Shown one piece after another: positions 34,866 through 43,964 of a DNA stretch of 64,000 nucleotides. Position 1 is the stretch's first letter. Each line of letters opens with the position of its first letter. This stretch comes from Murimonas intestini. Its GTDB lineage: Bacteria; Bacillota; Clostridia; Lachnospirales; Lachnospiraceae. The notes under the pieces are model-generated. The model worked only from the letters and a program-made list of their open reading frames with translations, did not search any database and was not told the origin of the DNA. The translations under genes were made by a program, and so were the position numbers. The stretch is from assembly GCF_024622195.1 (NCBI RefSeq), contig NZ_JANKBI010000006.1, positions 62,001-126,000 on the forward strand. Reading direction: 5' to 3'.

Positions 34866-36130
34866 ATGATCACGCCGCATGCCGCGGTCAGAAACTGTGA
34901 TACCGGCACTGCAGCCCACACTCCTTCCAGCCCCATAAATTCCGGAAGAAGCAAAAGCGCTGCAAACAGCATAACAGGCTCGCCGTATATCAGGATAAAC
35001 GCCCTTACATTTTTTTCCGTGGCATAGCAGCAGGCTGTAGTTATCCTCAGGTATGCTATAAACATGAATCCTGCCAGAAAGAACGGCAGTACCTCCGCCG
35101 ACATCTTACTGACCTCCGCAGATGCCCCAAATACAGGGGCTATCAGATTCCTTGCAGCATAAAGACCCGCTATGCAGGCTGCTGCCAGAAGAAAAGCGCT
35201 GATATATGCCATTCTTCCAACTGACCTGACACTCTCTGCCCTCCCCCTTCCGTAATACCTGCTTACAAGAGGCTGGCTCCCGTCCCCTACTCCCTGCAGG
35301 AGCAGAAGCACTATTGTGGAGATATAGGCAATGACTGCATAGCAAGCCACTGCGCCCTCTCCCCCGTACATCATAGAAAACTTATTCATAAGGATCAGCA
35401 CTATGTTCGGCGAAAAGGTAAGTCCAAAAGGCGACACTGCCACCTTCATGATATTTCTTGACAGCCTTCCAGGCTTTATCCCTGACTTTAATGACAGTCC
35501 GGGTCCCTTCTTCAGTACAAACACCACGCATGCCGCCACAGTAACTGTCTGGCCGATGATGGTTGCGGCCGCAGCGCCGCCCAGCCCATATCCAAATACC
35601 CACACAAAGAGATAGTCCAGAAGGATATTTGTGAGAAAGCCTGCGATCATGGCACACATGGCAAAAACAGAACCTCCCATATTCCTGATGAGAGGCACAA
35701 GACCTGTCCCGAATATCTGGAAAACTGCTCCAAGAATGATCATCCGGAGATACTCCTTTCCCATCTCCAGCAGCTGCCCTTTTGCACCAAAAGCAGACAG
35801 GATAGCTGACACAGAAGGAAAGAGGAGCAGCACAGCCGCCAGGCTTGAAACCGCCAGCAGAAGGAGGGTCCAGCTAATATATGCTCTCTGCTCTTCTCTC
35901 TTATCTTCTCCTGCATGGATGGAATACTGCACTGCCCCGCCCATTCCTATCCCCGTTCCCAGAGCCTGCAGCAGGGCTGTCACAGGATAGGCCACATTGA
36001 TAGCCGCCAGCCCCGCATCCCCTATGCTGTTTCCCACAAAAAAGCCGTCCACGATAGCATATACTCCTGAAAGGGCGAAAGCCAGTACTGAGGGGATCAC
36101 ATATAATAAAAACTCTTTCTTTTCCCTCAT
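34844..36130 (-). CDS. MATE-family efflux transporter
   Basis: 428 residues, twelve predicted helices, MATE fold: VDGFFVGNSIGDAGLAAINVAYP near 25-48, IGMGGAVQYSIHAGE, FGTGLVPLIRNMGG and LQGVGDGSQPLVSRYYGRG near 265. A cation-antiport drug or metabolite exporter. Its ATG overlaps the MarR gene stop codon (ATGA), so the two are translationally coupled; the pair is a typical MarR-controlled efflux unit. Confidence 0.92.
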   Translation of the reverse strand: MREKKEFLLYVIPSVLAFALSGVYAIVDGFFVGNSIGDAGLAAINVAYPVTALLQALGTGIGMGGAVQYSIHAGEDKREEQRAYISWTLLLLAVSSLAAVLLLFPSVSAILSAFGAKGQLLEMGKEYLRMIILGAVFQIFGTGLVPLIRNMGGSVFAMCAMIAGFLTNILLDYLFVWVFGYGLGGAAAATIIGQTVTVAACVVFVLKKGPGLSLKSGIKPGRLSRNIMKVAVSPFGLTFSPNIVLILMNKFSMMYGGEGAVACYAVIAYISTIVLLLLQGVGDGSQPLVSRYYGRGRAESVRSVGRMAYISAFLLAAACIAGLYAARNLIAPVFGASAEVSKMSAEVLPFFLAGFMFIAYLRITTACCYATEKNVRAFILIYGEPVMLFAALLLLPEFMGLEGVWAAVPVSQFLTAACGVIIQRLPAS

Positions 36131-36576
36131 TTTCTTTTTTCCTTCCCCTTTCTGAAATACTCTGCAAACAATGCTGTATTTTCTATGAGAGAGCTGCTTC
36201 TGACTTCCCCCAGCTCCTCCATCACTGAGGCCTCCAGCTCCTGAAGGGCCGGGATGATCTCCTCTGTCAGGCCCTCACCTTCTTTCGTGAGATGGATAGA
36301 TTTATTCCTGTGGTCTTTTTCCATCACTTTAAAATCTATCATCCCTTTTTTCTGCAGGTCTTTTAAAATTGTATTGACCGTCTGCTTGGGCAGCACCCAC
36401 TGGCGGCAGATCTCCTTCTGTGTACAGTTTTCCCTGTCTTCCCAGAGGGAGTAGAGCACCAGAAGACAGTTATATGAGATACCGTACTCCTTTGCCCACT
36501 CCTCATAGCTGACCAGCATTTCCCTCCATATATTGTAATACCGCCTGACCTGGCTCTTCATTTCTTCCCTGTTCAT
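36127..36576 (-). CDS. MarR-family transcriptional regulator
   Basis: 149 residues from the ATG at 36576, GGAGG eight bases upstream (a longer frame begins at 36642 without a ribosome site). Winged helix with NCTQKEICRQWVLPKQTVNTILKDLQKKGMI and wing KVMEKDHRNKSIHLTKEGEG. Dimeric repressor responding to small ligands, here expected to regulate itself and the overlapping MATE gene. Confidence 0.9.
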   Translation of the reverse strand: MNREEMKSQVRRYYNIWREMLVSYEEWAKEYGISYNCLLVLYSLWEDRENCTQKEICRQWVLPKQTVNTILKDLQKKGMIDFKVMEKDHRNKSIHLTKEGEGLTEEIIPALQELEASVMEELGEVRSSSLIENTALFAEYFRKGKEKRK

Positions 36577-36680
36577 ATTCTTATCCTCCCAGATTCCTAT
36601 ATTTAAGATCAAAGTTCTTCCCGGACTGTCCGTTTCTGACAATGATAAGCTGTAAATTAGTCCGAGTCCGTACTTTTTTT

Positions 36681-36710
36681 ATTTTAATACAGGTTCTTCC
36701 GGAAAGTCAA
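36681..36710 (-). promoter_or_regulatory. Promoter of the MarR-MATE operon
   Basis: TTGACT (36710-36705), 18 bp, TAAAAT (36686-36681) on the minus strand. Just downstream CGGACT occurs twice in tandem (36659-36670 region), a possible MarR operator. Confidence 0.6.
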
Positions 36711-36760
36711 GCAGATTTTATAATAAAAGCAGGTTTACGTTGCAGTCCAGCTTTTTAGTG

Positions 36761-36813
36761 TCCCGCCAGGTGTTTTCGCACGTATTTTGCATGAAAATAC
36801 TTGGCGCCGCTGC
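36761..36813. repeat. Dispersed hairpin repeat, related to 55661-55710
   Basis: CGCCAGGTGTTTTC (36764-36777) pairs over 14 bp (two G-U) with GAAAATACTTGGCG (36793-36806). The string TCCCGC-AGGTGTTTTCG...ATTTTGCA-GAAAAT...GCTGC recurs on the opposite strand at 55661-55710. It sits 3' of the PBP gene and may serve as its transcript end. Confidence 0.65.
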
Positions 36814-36815
36814 TT

Positions 36816-39638
36816 TTAGTCTGTCCTCACCGTGGAAGCCTGGGAAGCTTTTGAGTTGAGCACAGATTCATCTCCCTCAAAGTAATACTTAAACATATCT
36901 GCCGCAGCTGCCACAGCATTCCCCGATGTATATCCGTTCGCTATCCTGACTGCTGCAGCTATCTTTGGAGCATCTGCCGGCGCATAGCCTACAAAAAGCG
37001 CATGGTCCGGCCTGATATCTGATTCCTGCGCAGTCCCGGACTTTCCCGCAGTCCTGATATTCAGCTCTCCCAGATATGAGGCCGATGATGCGAATTCCTC
37101 CATCCCCTCCTTCACCGTATCCCAGACCTCCGGGGGCAGGTCTATCCTGCTTTCGATCCTGGGAGCCTGCTGCGTGCCTGCCTCTTCGATCAGGGAAAGC
37201 TTATAGCTTGTCCCCTGATTAGCCAGTGTTGTCACATACCTGGCAAGCTGTGATGTAGAATAATTGTGGGTCCCCTGGCCGATCGCTGAGGGGATACCGT
37301 AATGGTCTGATATCTGAGGGCTGCTTTCTGTGATCTCTATCCCTGACTCTTTATCTAGGTCGAAAAGGCTGGCATACTTTTGTATGTACTCTAATGCCTG
37401 GTCATCTGAAAATTCCTCCCTGCCGGACATGCCCATTCTGTAGGATATCTCACACAGATAATCATTGCAGGAATTTTTAAGGGCATCAGCTGCCCCCGTG
37501 ATGAGCCCGTGGCCTGACCAGTTCCAGCATTTCAGATGAGGTTCCACCTTGTCAAACACTCCGTCACATTCCAGAGCAGTATGATAATCAATCATGCCTT
37601 CCTGCAGCCCTTCTATGACAGTGACCGGCTTAAATGTAGAGCCCGGCGCTGTCAGCTGCTGAGTAGCCTTGTTATAGAAAGGGGCTGACTTATCATGATA
37701 CAGCTTATAATAGTAATCTGTATCCATCTCATTTGCCAGCCTGCTGCTGTCGTATCCGGGGTAGCTGACGCAGGCGAGCACCTTTCCTGTATTCACATCA
37801 GTAATTACAGCGGAACCGGAGCACGGCGCCAAGGCCAGCTGCCCTGGTGTGATCTGCAGTGAAGCTATCTTTGCAATAATAAAATCATATGGGGAGATCC
37901 CGCCTGACAAGAGTCTCCCGTAATCTTCGTCTTCTTCCAGTTCCCCCTGTTCATACAGCAGTCTGCATACTTCTGAAGGCGATATCCCATCTGACAGGAT
38001 CATCTGCCTGCAAACCAGCTTTCTGAAACCTTTATCATTCTCCAGTCCTTCCAGAGTCTCATCCAGGAAAAGCGCATATAATTCCCCGCCTGTGAGATAC
38101 TTATCTCCCTCATCTGCCCCTCCGGCAGCAAACCATCCTTTTTCGATTCCCCGCATGAGCAGTTCCCTGATGTCAGTCTGCTTTCCCTGCTGCCATGCCC
38201 GGTAGATACCATCGCTTTTATCCAGCCTGTCTTCCTCCCATTCCAGGAAGTCATCCAGCATATATGTAAGGTATATCTGGAGTTCTTCCGGCATACTCCC
38301 GTAATCTGCCTTTTCATTTTCCAGGGCTGTACGTATCCTCCCCGCCTCCAGAGCGGTTTTTCCGGTTATGCGGGCATTCAGCTCTGTTTCCAGGGCGGAC
38401 GCCCCATCCTCCCCCATCCTGTCCATATCTATCACATCATTGTCAAACAGGGCATAGTATACGTCATATACAGGGATCTTGATATCTGAAGCATCAGCCA
38501 CAGATGTCACATCAAAACTCCTGGCATCTATAATATTCTGTATCAGGATACCGGCTATCCTCTGCTCCAGTATCTGATAGACTGCCTCCTGTAGCTCTTT
38601 GTCGATACTCAGTGTGACATCGCCGCCCGGACTTTCCTCCCTGATGATTTCCCCCTCCTGCAGCACCTTTCCCGTATTATTTACATAGACTTCTTTTATT
38701 CCGTCCCGCCCCTGCAGCCACTCATCCATATAATACTCAATGCCAGTCTTTCCCACTATGTCATCTGCAGCCGGGTCTTCCCCCCTCTTTCGGGTGCTCT
38801 CCATCTCCTCCGCCGAGATCACTCCCGTATATCCCAGGATATGGCCAAAGGCATCCCCTCCATTGTAGACCCGCATCCATTCTTCTGACACATCTATTCC
38901 CTGCAGGACCGCCTTGTTCTCCATGACGGCTGCAGCTGTTTTTTCCGATATCTCCCTGGCTATGGTCACCGGCAGATATTTCCGGTAAGAATTTAATGAG
39001 AGCATATACCGGACTCCAATAACAGCCAGCTCTTCCTCCTCAGTCATCTTACCGGGCAGTCCGTATTCTGCGTATTCTTTGTCAGTATATGGCCTGCCGC
39101 CCTCACTGTAAAGCGAATACATATCCTCACTTTTCAGGTACTTGATCATCTCATCAGCATCCATATCCGCCTCTTGGGAGGTCATATCTTCTATATACGC
39201 TTTACCATATATATCAGCTTTAAATCTTGCCAGCGCCGTACCTTCAGCCAGGTATCTGTAACCGCCGTCCTGCCCCGGCTCTATCTTCAGTTCATTGATC
39301 AGCTCTTCCCCCTGCTCCTTAAGCAGCTTCATGACACGGTAGATCGTCCCATTCAGAGTAAGCTGCCTCTCCCTGTCAGTCTCGTAAGTACCGTTGTCCT
39401 CAATCGTAATTGTACTGACCAGCCTGTTGCCTGCCAGCAATTCTCCGCTGCAGTCATAGATGTTTCCCCTGACGGCCTTCTCTGTCAAGGTCTTCTTTAT
39501 CCTCAGTTCAAAATTTTCTTCATAGCTTTTTCCCTCTATGATCTGCAGCTGATAAAGCCGGAAGATCAGAATACTTCCCATAATTGTAAAAAGTCCCGCA
39601 AGTATGGCAAGCCTTGAGATACCTTTTTTAATTTTCAT
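36816..39638 (-). CDS. Class B penicillin-binding protein (PBP2-like transpeptidase) with large insert
   Basis: 940 residues. One N-terminal anchor (LAILAGLFTIMGSILIFRLY, residues about 8-30), dimerisation domain (VRGNIYDCSGELLAGN), then the transpeptidase: SxxK in PGSTFKP near 666, SxN in NSCND near 724, KSGTAQ near 866. About 250 residues (roughly 370-610) between the pedestal and SxxK form an insert with no homology I recognise, making the protein much longer than usual PBP2 (600-700). It crosslinks peptidoglycan outside the membrane. The start at 39638 follows AAGGGGCG; no rodA or mre gene adjoins. Three BlaI/MecI-like boxes lie upstream. Confidence 0.9.
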   Translation of the reverse strand: MKIKKGISRLAILAGLFTIMGSILIFRLYQLQIIEGKSYEENFELRIKKTLTEKAVRGNIYDCSGELLAGNRLVSTITIEDNGTYETDRERQLTLNGTIYRVMKLLKEQGEELINELKIEPGQDGGYRYLAEGTALARFKADIYGKAYIEDMTSQEADMDADEMIKYLKSEDMYSLYSEGGRPYTDKEYAEYGLPGKMTEEEELAVIGVRYMLSLNSYRKYLPVTIAREISEKTAAAVMENKAVLQGIDVSEEWMRVYNGGDAFGHILGYTGVISAEEMESTRKRGEDPAADDIVGKTGIEYYMDEWLQGRDGIKEVYVNNTGKVLQEGEIIREESPGGDVTLSIDKELQEAVYQILEQRIAGILIQNIIDARSFDVTSVADASDIKIPVYDVYYALFDNDVIDMDRMGEDGASALETELNARITGKTALEAGRIRTALENEKADYGSMPEELQIYLTYMLDDFLEWEEDRLDKSDGIYRAWQQGKQTDIRELLMRGIEKGWFAAGGADEGDKYLTGGELYALFLDETLEGLENDKGFRKLVCRQMILSDGISPSEVCRLLYEQGELEEDEDYGRLLSGGISPYDFIIAKIASLQITPGQLALAPCSGSAVITDVNTGKVLACVSYPGYDSSRLANEMDTDYYYKLYHDKSAPFYNKATQQLTAPGSTFKPVTVIEGLQEGMIDYHTALECDGVFDKVEPHLKCWNWSGHGLITGAADALKNSCNDYLCEISYRMGMSGREEFSDDQALEYIQKYASLFDLDKESGIEITESSPQISDHYGIPSAIGQGTHNYSTSQLARYVTTLANQGTSYKLSLIEEAGTQQAPRIESRIDLPPEVWDTVKEGMEEFASSASYLGELNIRTAGKSGTAQESDIRPDHALFVGYAPADAPKIAAAVRIANGYTSGNAVAAAADMFKYYFEGDESVLNSKASQASTVRTD

Positions 39639-39667
39639 CTTATCGCCCCTTGTCATGTCTTTATTCT

Positions 39668-39779
39668 ATTACATTTGTAAGATTTTAACTTTGTCAAAAG
39701 CCATGCCCGAAAGCAGGCATGGCTTTTATCCTACATCTGTAATAGTTATTATCTTACACTTGTAATCTTATTTTGTCAA
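39668..39779 (-). promoter_or_regulatory. Two promoters with three TACANNTGTA boxes upstream of the PBP gene
   Basis: Boxes: TTACATTTGTAA (39669-39680), TACATCTGTA (39732-39741), TTACACTTGTAA (39754-39765). P1: TTGACA (39779-39774), 17 bp, TAAGAT (39756-39751). P2: TTGACA (39697-39692), 18 bp, TGTAAT (39673-39668). One box lies in each -10 region and one near the P1 start. TACANNTGTA is the BlaI/MecI/CopY operator core; for a PBP gene BlaI/MecI is the better match. No blaI or blaR1 is in the window. Confidence 0.7.
39696..39727 (-). terminator. Intrinsic terminator between P1 and P2 of the PBP gene
   Basis: AAAAGCCATGCC (39696-39707), loop of 8, GGCATGGCTTTT (39716-39727): a perfect 12-bp stem, ending in TTTT on the minus strand. 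It can end the dehydrogenase transcript and would also stop transcription from P1. Confidence 0.75.
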
Positions 39780-39834
39780 TATGTATAGACAGATATGACA
39801 AGGAATACACGGATACGTATATCTGCTCCTTCCT

Positions 39835-40860
39835 CTACTCCTGCACATTAATGAGAACTTTCATTGTTGTTTCCCTGTTTTCATCAATATATTCATAAGC
39901 CTTCTGGTAATCCTTGAATGCAAAGCTTCTGGATATTAACGGACTCAGATGTACCTTTTTCTCCTGCACAAGCCGGATCGCATCCAGATAATCCTCATGG
40001 CGGTACATCATGGTGCTCTTGATATCCAGCTCATGGTCGTTAGCCACCGCCAGATCTATCTGCGCCATACCTGCAAATACCGCCACCAGCACAATGATGC
40101 TGCCCTTCCTGGCATACTTGATCGCCTGCCCCATGGTGGTATTATTTCCCGCACAGTCATATATCACATCTGCCTTATCCGGTCCGAAGGTTTCCAGCAT
40201 AGCTTCGCCAAAGTCTTTGTCCCTTGTATTTACACACACATGGATTCCACACTCTTCTGCTTTTTTAAGTCTGAGGTCACTGATATCTGTTATCATGACT
40301 TTTTCAGCTCCCATGCCCTTCGCTGTCTGTGCCACAAGGTTTCCAATGGGCCCTGCTCCCAGAACGGCGATCTTCATTCCCCTCACGTCTCCTACCTGCT
40401 TCACCCCATGCACGGCCACGGCCAGAGGTTCGATCATAGCCCCCTCATCATAAGACATCTCCTGGGGTATGGGAGTCACCTTTGAGGCATCTGCGGCAAA
40501 GTATTCTGAGGCCGTTCCAGTTGTCTGAAACCCCATCACCTTCAGTTCTTCACAGAGATTGTATTTGCCGTGGCGGCACGGATAGCACTCACCGCAGTAT
40601 ACCTGAGGTTCTATTGTGACCTTCTGCCCCACATAGAGATCCCTGACTTTCTCTCCCAGCTTTACTATCTCCCCTGATACCTCATGTCCCTGTGTCACAG
40701 GATACGATGTGAAGGGGTGCTCCCCGTGGTACACATGGATATCGGATCCGCAGATCCCTATTTTCATTATCTTCACCAATACCTGGTTCTCCCCGGGCTG
40801 CGGTATCTCCACTTCCTGAAATTCAATTTTACCAGGCTTCACCATAATTTCCTGCAGCAT
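39835..40860 (-). CDS. Zinc-dependent medium-chain alcohol/polyol dehydrogenase
   Basis: 341 residues. Catalytic zinc ligands in GICGSDIHVYHGEHPF (Cys near 37) and TQGHEVSGE (His-Glu near 62). Structural zinc cysteines in VYCGECYPCRHGKYNLCEEL (near 90-108). NAD(P) fold with VLGAGPIGNLVAQTAKGMG near 170. Closest in feel to sorbitol/threonine or sugar-acid 5-dehydrogenases; substrate not resolved. The start at 40860 has AGGAGGG seven bases upstream; the frame is open another 47 codons without homology. The role could be a sugar-acid oxidation feeding the uronate pathway, but nothing adjacent shows this. Confidence 0.88.
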   Translation of the reverse strand: MLQEIMVKPGKIEFQEVEIPQPGENQVLVKIMKIGICGSDIHVYHGEHPFTSYPVTQGHEVSGEIVKLGEKVRDLYVGQKVTIEPQVYCGECYPCRHGKYNLCEELKVMGFQTTGTASEYFAADASKVTPIPQEMSYDEGAMIEPLAVAVHGVKQVGDVRGMKIAVLGAGPIGNLVAQTAKGMGAEKVMITDISDLRLKKAEECGIHVCVNTRDKDFGEAMLETFGPDKADVIYDCAGNNTTMGQAIKYARKGSIIVLVAVFAGMAQIDLAVANDHELDIKSTMMYRHEDYLDAIRLVQEKKVHLSPLISRSFAFKDYQKAYEYIDENRETTMKVLINVQE

Positions 40861-40975
40861 ATAAAATCCCTCCTGTTTTAGTATATTTCTTTTATAAAAT
40901 ATTTTATTAAAGTATATACTATATATTATCATTTTGACACAGATTGTCAATAGGAAAATGGTTGTAACTATTGGT

Positions 40976-41022
40976 AAAAAAATACTGCTCCCGGCGGTCA
41001 AAACTTACTCCGCCGGGAACAG
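40976..41022 (-). terminator. Terminator of the L,D-transpeptidase gene
   Basis: CTGCTCCCGGCGG (40985-40997) pairs with CCGCCGGGAACAG (41010-41022) with one mismatch over 13 bp; seven A at 40976-40982 give the minus-strand T-run. Confidence 0.85.
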
Positions 41023-41046
41023 CATAAAAACTCTTCCTGTTTATCC

Positions 41047-42483
41047 TTAATACACAATTACCGCTGTTCCCACAGATACGATGTTGAATATCTGCTCCAC
41101 AGCATCATAAGGCGTATTAACACATCCGTGGGAACCGTTTGACTGGTATACAGTCCCTCCGAATTCACTTCTTTCCAGATCGTGGATCCCCACATCGTTG
41201 GGGGAATCGAAAGGCAGCCAGAATTTTACAGGCGCTCTGTAGTCTTCACCTACAAGGAAGGTGTCTGTGATCTTGGCATCGATTGCCCAGCAGCCTCCCT
41301 GGGGCGTAGCATGTCCGGTATTCGGATTGCCTGTCACCACAGGTGTCTCCACCACTACTTTGTAGTCCTGATAACACCACATTTTCTGCTCTTCTATGCT
41401 GATCTCCACATATGTGCCGCCTATATCATCTATGCCAAGCCTCATGGCTTCATACAGCCACACAGGCTCGATCTGCCCTGTCTGACCCGCATTGACAGCC
41501 TCTATCAGACCCATGGCTGTTTCTTCCTGGTTCATCACCCAGCCGTAGTCACCTCTGTATTCGCCTTTATAGACTCCGGTATTCTCACCATTGTTGAGCT
41601 TGATCGTCCTTCCGTCATGAGTGGTGAATTCCCGCTCCATGGCATATGTATCATATTTTTCTGCAAGGGCCGCCACATAATTATAGACGGATGTGTCGTT
41701 CAGGCGGTAGATATCCCCGTCCTCCACAAGCCACTCTTTTATCATGTCCCTGCCTATGATCTCTATGCGCTCATCGCCGAAATCATAATAGACATTTGCA
41801 GATGTCAGCCTGTTTAAGCTCTCCACCTGGCTGTTCAGCCTGGCGTCATCCCTGTAAACCTCCGGCTTGATATAACACTCCAGAGCAGCCAGGTCAATCT
41901 CTGTTTTCCCGGCATCCACGGCCTCCTTCACGGCCTTCATAACCTTTTCCTTGTCCAGGGTGTTTCCTTCTACTTCCGGAACGATCCTGTAGCCTGTGAC
42001 ATCCTCCTGGATATATGCATCCTCCGGTGCGGTCACAAGTGCCGGTTTGAAACAATCCAGCCCGTCCACACTGGCTTTTAGAAGATTCTCATCATATACA
42101 GCCCCGGCAGTCATCTCATATCTTTCGTTTGAGAATAATGCTTCAAACCAGAGCCACTGGTTCTGACTGTCTATCAGTTCTTCCACCTTATGGTCATCCG
42201 CGTACTCTCTGCCCATATCCTTAGATGTGATGACCTCTTCCTGGCCGTCCAGTTTTTTGATCGTCAGCTGATATGACGTGATGGAAGCCTGTATATCCTT
42301 TTTCACTTCCTCAGGCGTCATGCCTGATACATCCATTCCATTCAGGTTGGATTCCGGTAAAAACCTGTTGGTATAATGATTTACCATGACAAGATAAGCC
42401 GCCGCTATGATCAACAGAATGCTCCCCAGCACAATGTATGCGGCTAAGCCGGATCTTCGCTTTCTACTCTTCTTTTGCTGCAT
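41047..42483 (-). CDS. L,D-transpeptidase (YkuD) with YoaR-like N-terminal domains
   Basis: 478 residues. Type II anchor (AYIVLGSILLIIAAAYLVMV, residues 14-33), a YoaR-like/peptidoglycan-binding-4 region (LNGMDVSGMTPEEVKKDIQ and a second unit), then a YkuD catalytic domain from about 355: YVEISIEEQKMWCYQD, PVVTGNPNTGHATPQG, VGIHDL and the active-site SNGSHGCVN with Cys near 454. It forms 3-3 crosslinks in peptidoglycan or attaches proteins, and is insensitive to most beta-lactams. Single gene with its own terminator. Confidence 0.92.
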   Translation of the reverse strand: MQQKKSRKRRSGLAAYIVLGSILLIIAAAYLVMVNHYTNRFLPESNLNGMDVSGMTPEEVKKDIQASITSYQLTIKKLDGQEEVITSKDMGREYADDHKVEELIDSQNQWLWFEALFSNERYEMTAGAVYDENLLKASVDGLDCFKPALVTAPEDAYIQEDVTGYRIVPEVEGNTLDKEKVMKAVKEAVDAGKTEIDLAALECYIKPEVYRDDARLNSQVESLNRLTSANVYYDFGDERIEIIGRDMIKEWLVEDGDIYRLNDTSVYNYVAALAEKYDTYAMEREFTTHDGRTIKLNNGENTGVYKGEYRGDYGWVMNQEETAMGLIEAVNAGQTGQIEPVWLYEAMRLGIDDIGGTYVEISIEEQKMWCYQDYKVVVETPVVTGNPNTGHATPQGGCWAIDAKITDTFLVGEDYRAPVKFWLPFDSPNDVGIHDLERSEFGGTVYQSNGSHGCVNTPYDAVEQIFNIVSVGTAVIVY

Positions 42484-42617
42484 TACTTACGTCCCCTCTC
42501 CTTATTAATGTTCCTTCTAACTTATGTTTCCTATTATGCAGCCAAACGGCATCTTTGTAAACCATATTATTATAAATTCTGCTAAAAAACGAGATAATCT
42601 ATTACTTTTCACGATTA

Positions 42618-43964
42618 TCAGACTCTCCCCTTTTCTCTGCCCATCCTTCTGTAATATGCAGTCACCAGGATGGCAGCCGCCCCGATCCAGGCCAGGATCT
42701 CCGCATAGTAGATCCCCTCCTGTCCCATCACCCTGGGCAGCAGAAGGGCGGCCAGCACCCTCATCACAAATTCCGCTATCCCTGACACCATAGGGGTGAC
42801 AGTATCTCCCAGGCCCTGAAGTGCGCAGCGGTATGCATGAAGCGCATAGAGCACTGCCAGGAAAATACTCATAATGGTCAGATAATGGAACGCTATGTAC
42901 AGCACCTCATCCGCCTGCCCTGCATCCGCAGATATGAAGAGGGACAAAATCTGCCTTCCAAAGAGCAGCATGATGGCGGAGACTACTACTGATGTCAGCA
43001 GAGCCATGGCAGCGCCGCTTCTCATGCCCTTTCTGATCCTCCCGTAGTTTCCGGCCCCCATATTCTGCGCCACGAAAGTGGTAATAGAAAAGCCAAAAGA
43101 AATAGCGGCAGTTTCCAACAGTCCATATAGCTTGTTCGTAGCTGTAAATCCTGCCACAAACAGGAATCCAAACCCGTTAATGACAGACTGCACCACCATG
43201 CCTCCCACACTGATGACAGTATTCTGGAACATCACCGGAATCCCCAGCCCCAGCAGCTGCCGGCACAGGCTTCTGCCAAGCCTGAAGTCTTCCCTGCCCG
43301 GCCTGACTATACTGATCTTCCTGATGACAGCAAGGCAGTAAAGCAGAGACACACACTGGGCTATTATGGTTGCAGCTGCAGCTCCCGGTATCCCCCAGTG
43401 AAATACCATTACAAAAAGCAGGTCCAGCGCAATATTTGTACATGCTGCCACTACCATTGCAATAAGCGGAGATTTGCTGTCCCCCAGGGCCCGGAGCAGC
43501 GCTGCTTCCAGGTTATAAAACAGTACAACGGGAATCCCGCCGAACATGATCCTCAGATATATGCTGGCTCCTCCGTAGATATCCTGCGGTGTTTTTAAGA
43601 GGTTCAGTATACCTGTCAGCAGTATCTCTCCTGCGGCTGTGAGCAGAACTGCCGCAGCCAGTGTCAGCACAATAGAGTTTCCAATGGACTTCTTCAGAGC
43701 CTCCTCATTCCTGGCGCCGTAGAACTGGGCAAACAAGATAGAAAATCCCTGTGTCAGCCCCGTGGCGATCCCCTGAAAAAGCCAGTTGAGCCAGTCTGCA
43801 GCTCCCAGGGATGCAAGCGCCTGCACGCCCACGCCCTGCCCCACGATTATCGTATCCACCATGGTATACAGCTGCTGGAACAGATTTCCCAGCATCAGCG
43901 GTATAGCAAAGAAAAACAGCAGCCTCGCCGGGCTCCCTTTTGTCATATCTCTGGTATTTTCCAT
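42618..43964 (-). CDS. MATE-family efflux transporter
   Basis: 448 residues, twelve helices. PLMLGNLFQQLYTMVDTIIVGQGVGVQALASLGAADWL near 20-55, GLTQGFSILFAQFYGA, GGIPVVLFYNLEAALLRALGDSK and FVAQNMGAGNYGRIRKGM are typical of the NorM/DinF branch found widely in clostridia. Starts 22 bp inside the end of aspS with AGGAGG five bases before the ATG, so the two genes are cotranscribed. Substrate unknown. Confidence 0.92.
   Translation of the reverse strand: MENTRDMTKGSPARLLFFFAIPLMLGNLFQQLYTMVDTIIVGQGVGVQALASLGAADWLNWLFQGIATGLTQGFSILFAQFYGARNEEALKKSIGNSIVLTLAAAVLLTAAGEILLTGILNLLKTPQDIYGGASIYLRIMFGGIPVVLFYNLEAALLRALGDSKSPLIAMVVAACTNIALDLLFVMVFHWGIPGAAAATIIAQCVSLLYCLAVIRKISIVRPGREDFRLGRSLCRQLLGLGIPVMFQNTVISVGGMVVQSVINGFGFLFVAGFTATNKLYGLLETAAISFGFSITTFVAQNMGAGNYGRIRKGMRSGAAMALLTSVVVSAIMLLFGRQILSLFISADAGQADEVLYIAFHYLTIMSIFLAVLYALHAYRCALQGLGDTVTPMVSGIAEFVMRVLAALLLPRVMGQEGIYYAEILAWIGAAAILVTAYYRRMGREKGRV

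Noticed and set aside
33945..34919. 324-codon minus-strand frame opposite the AraC-type gene
   Set aside because: Complements a clear AraC coding sequence and lacks a domain or ribosome site.
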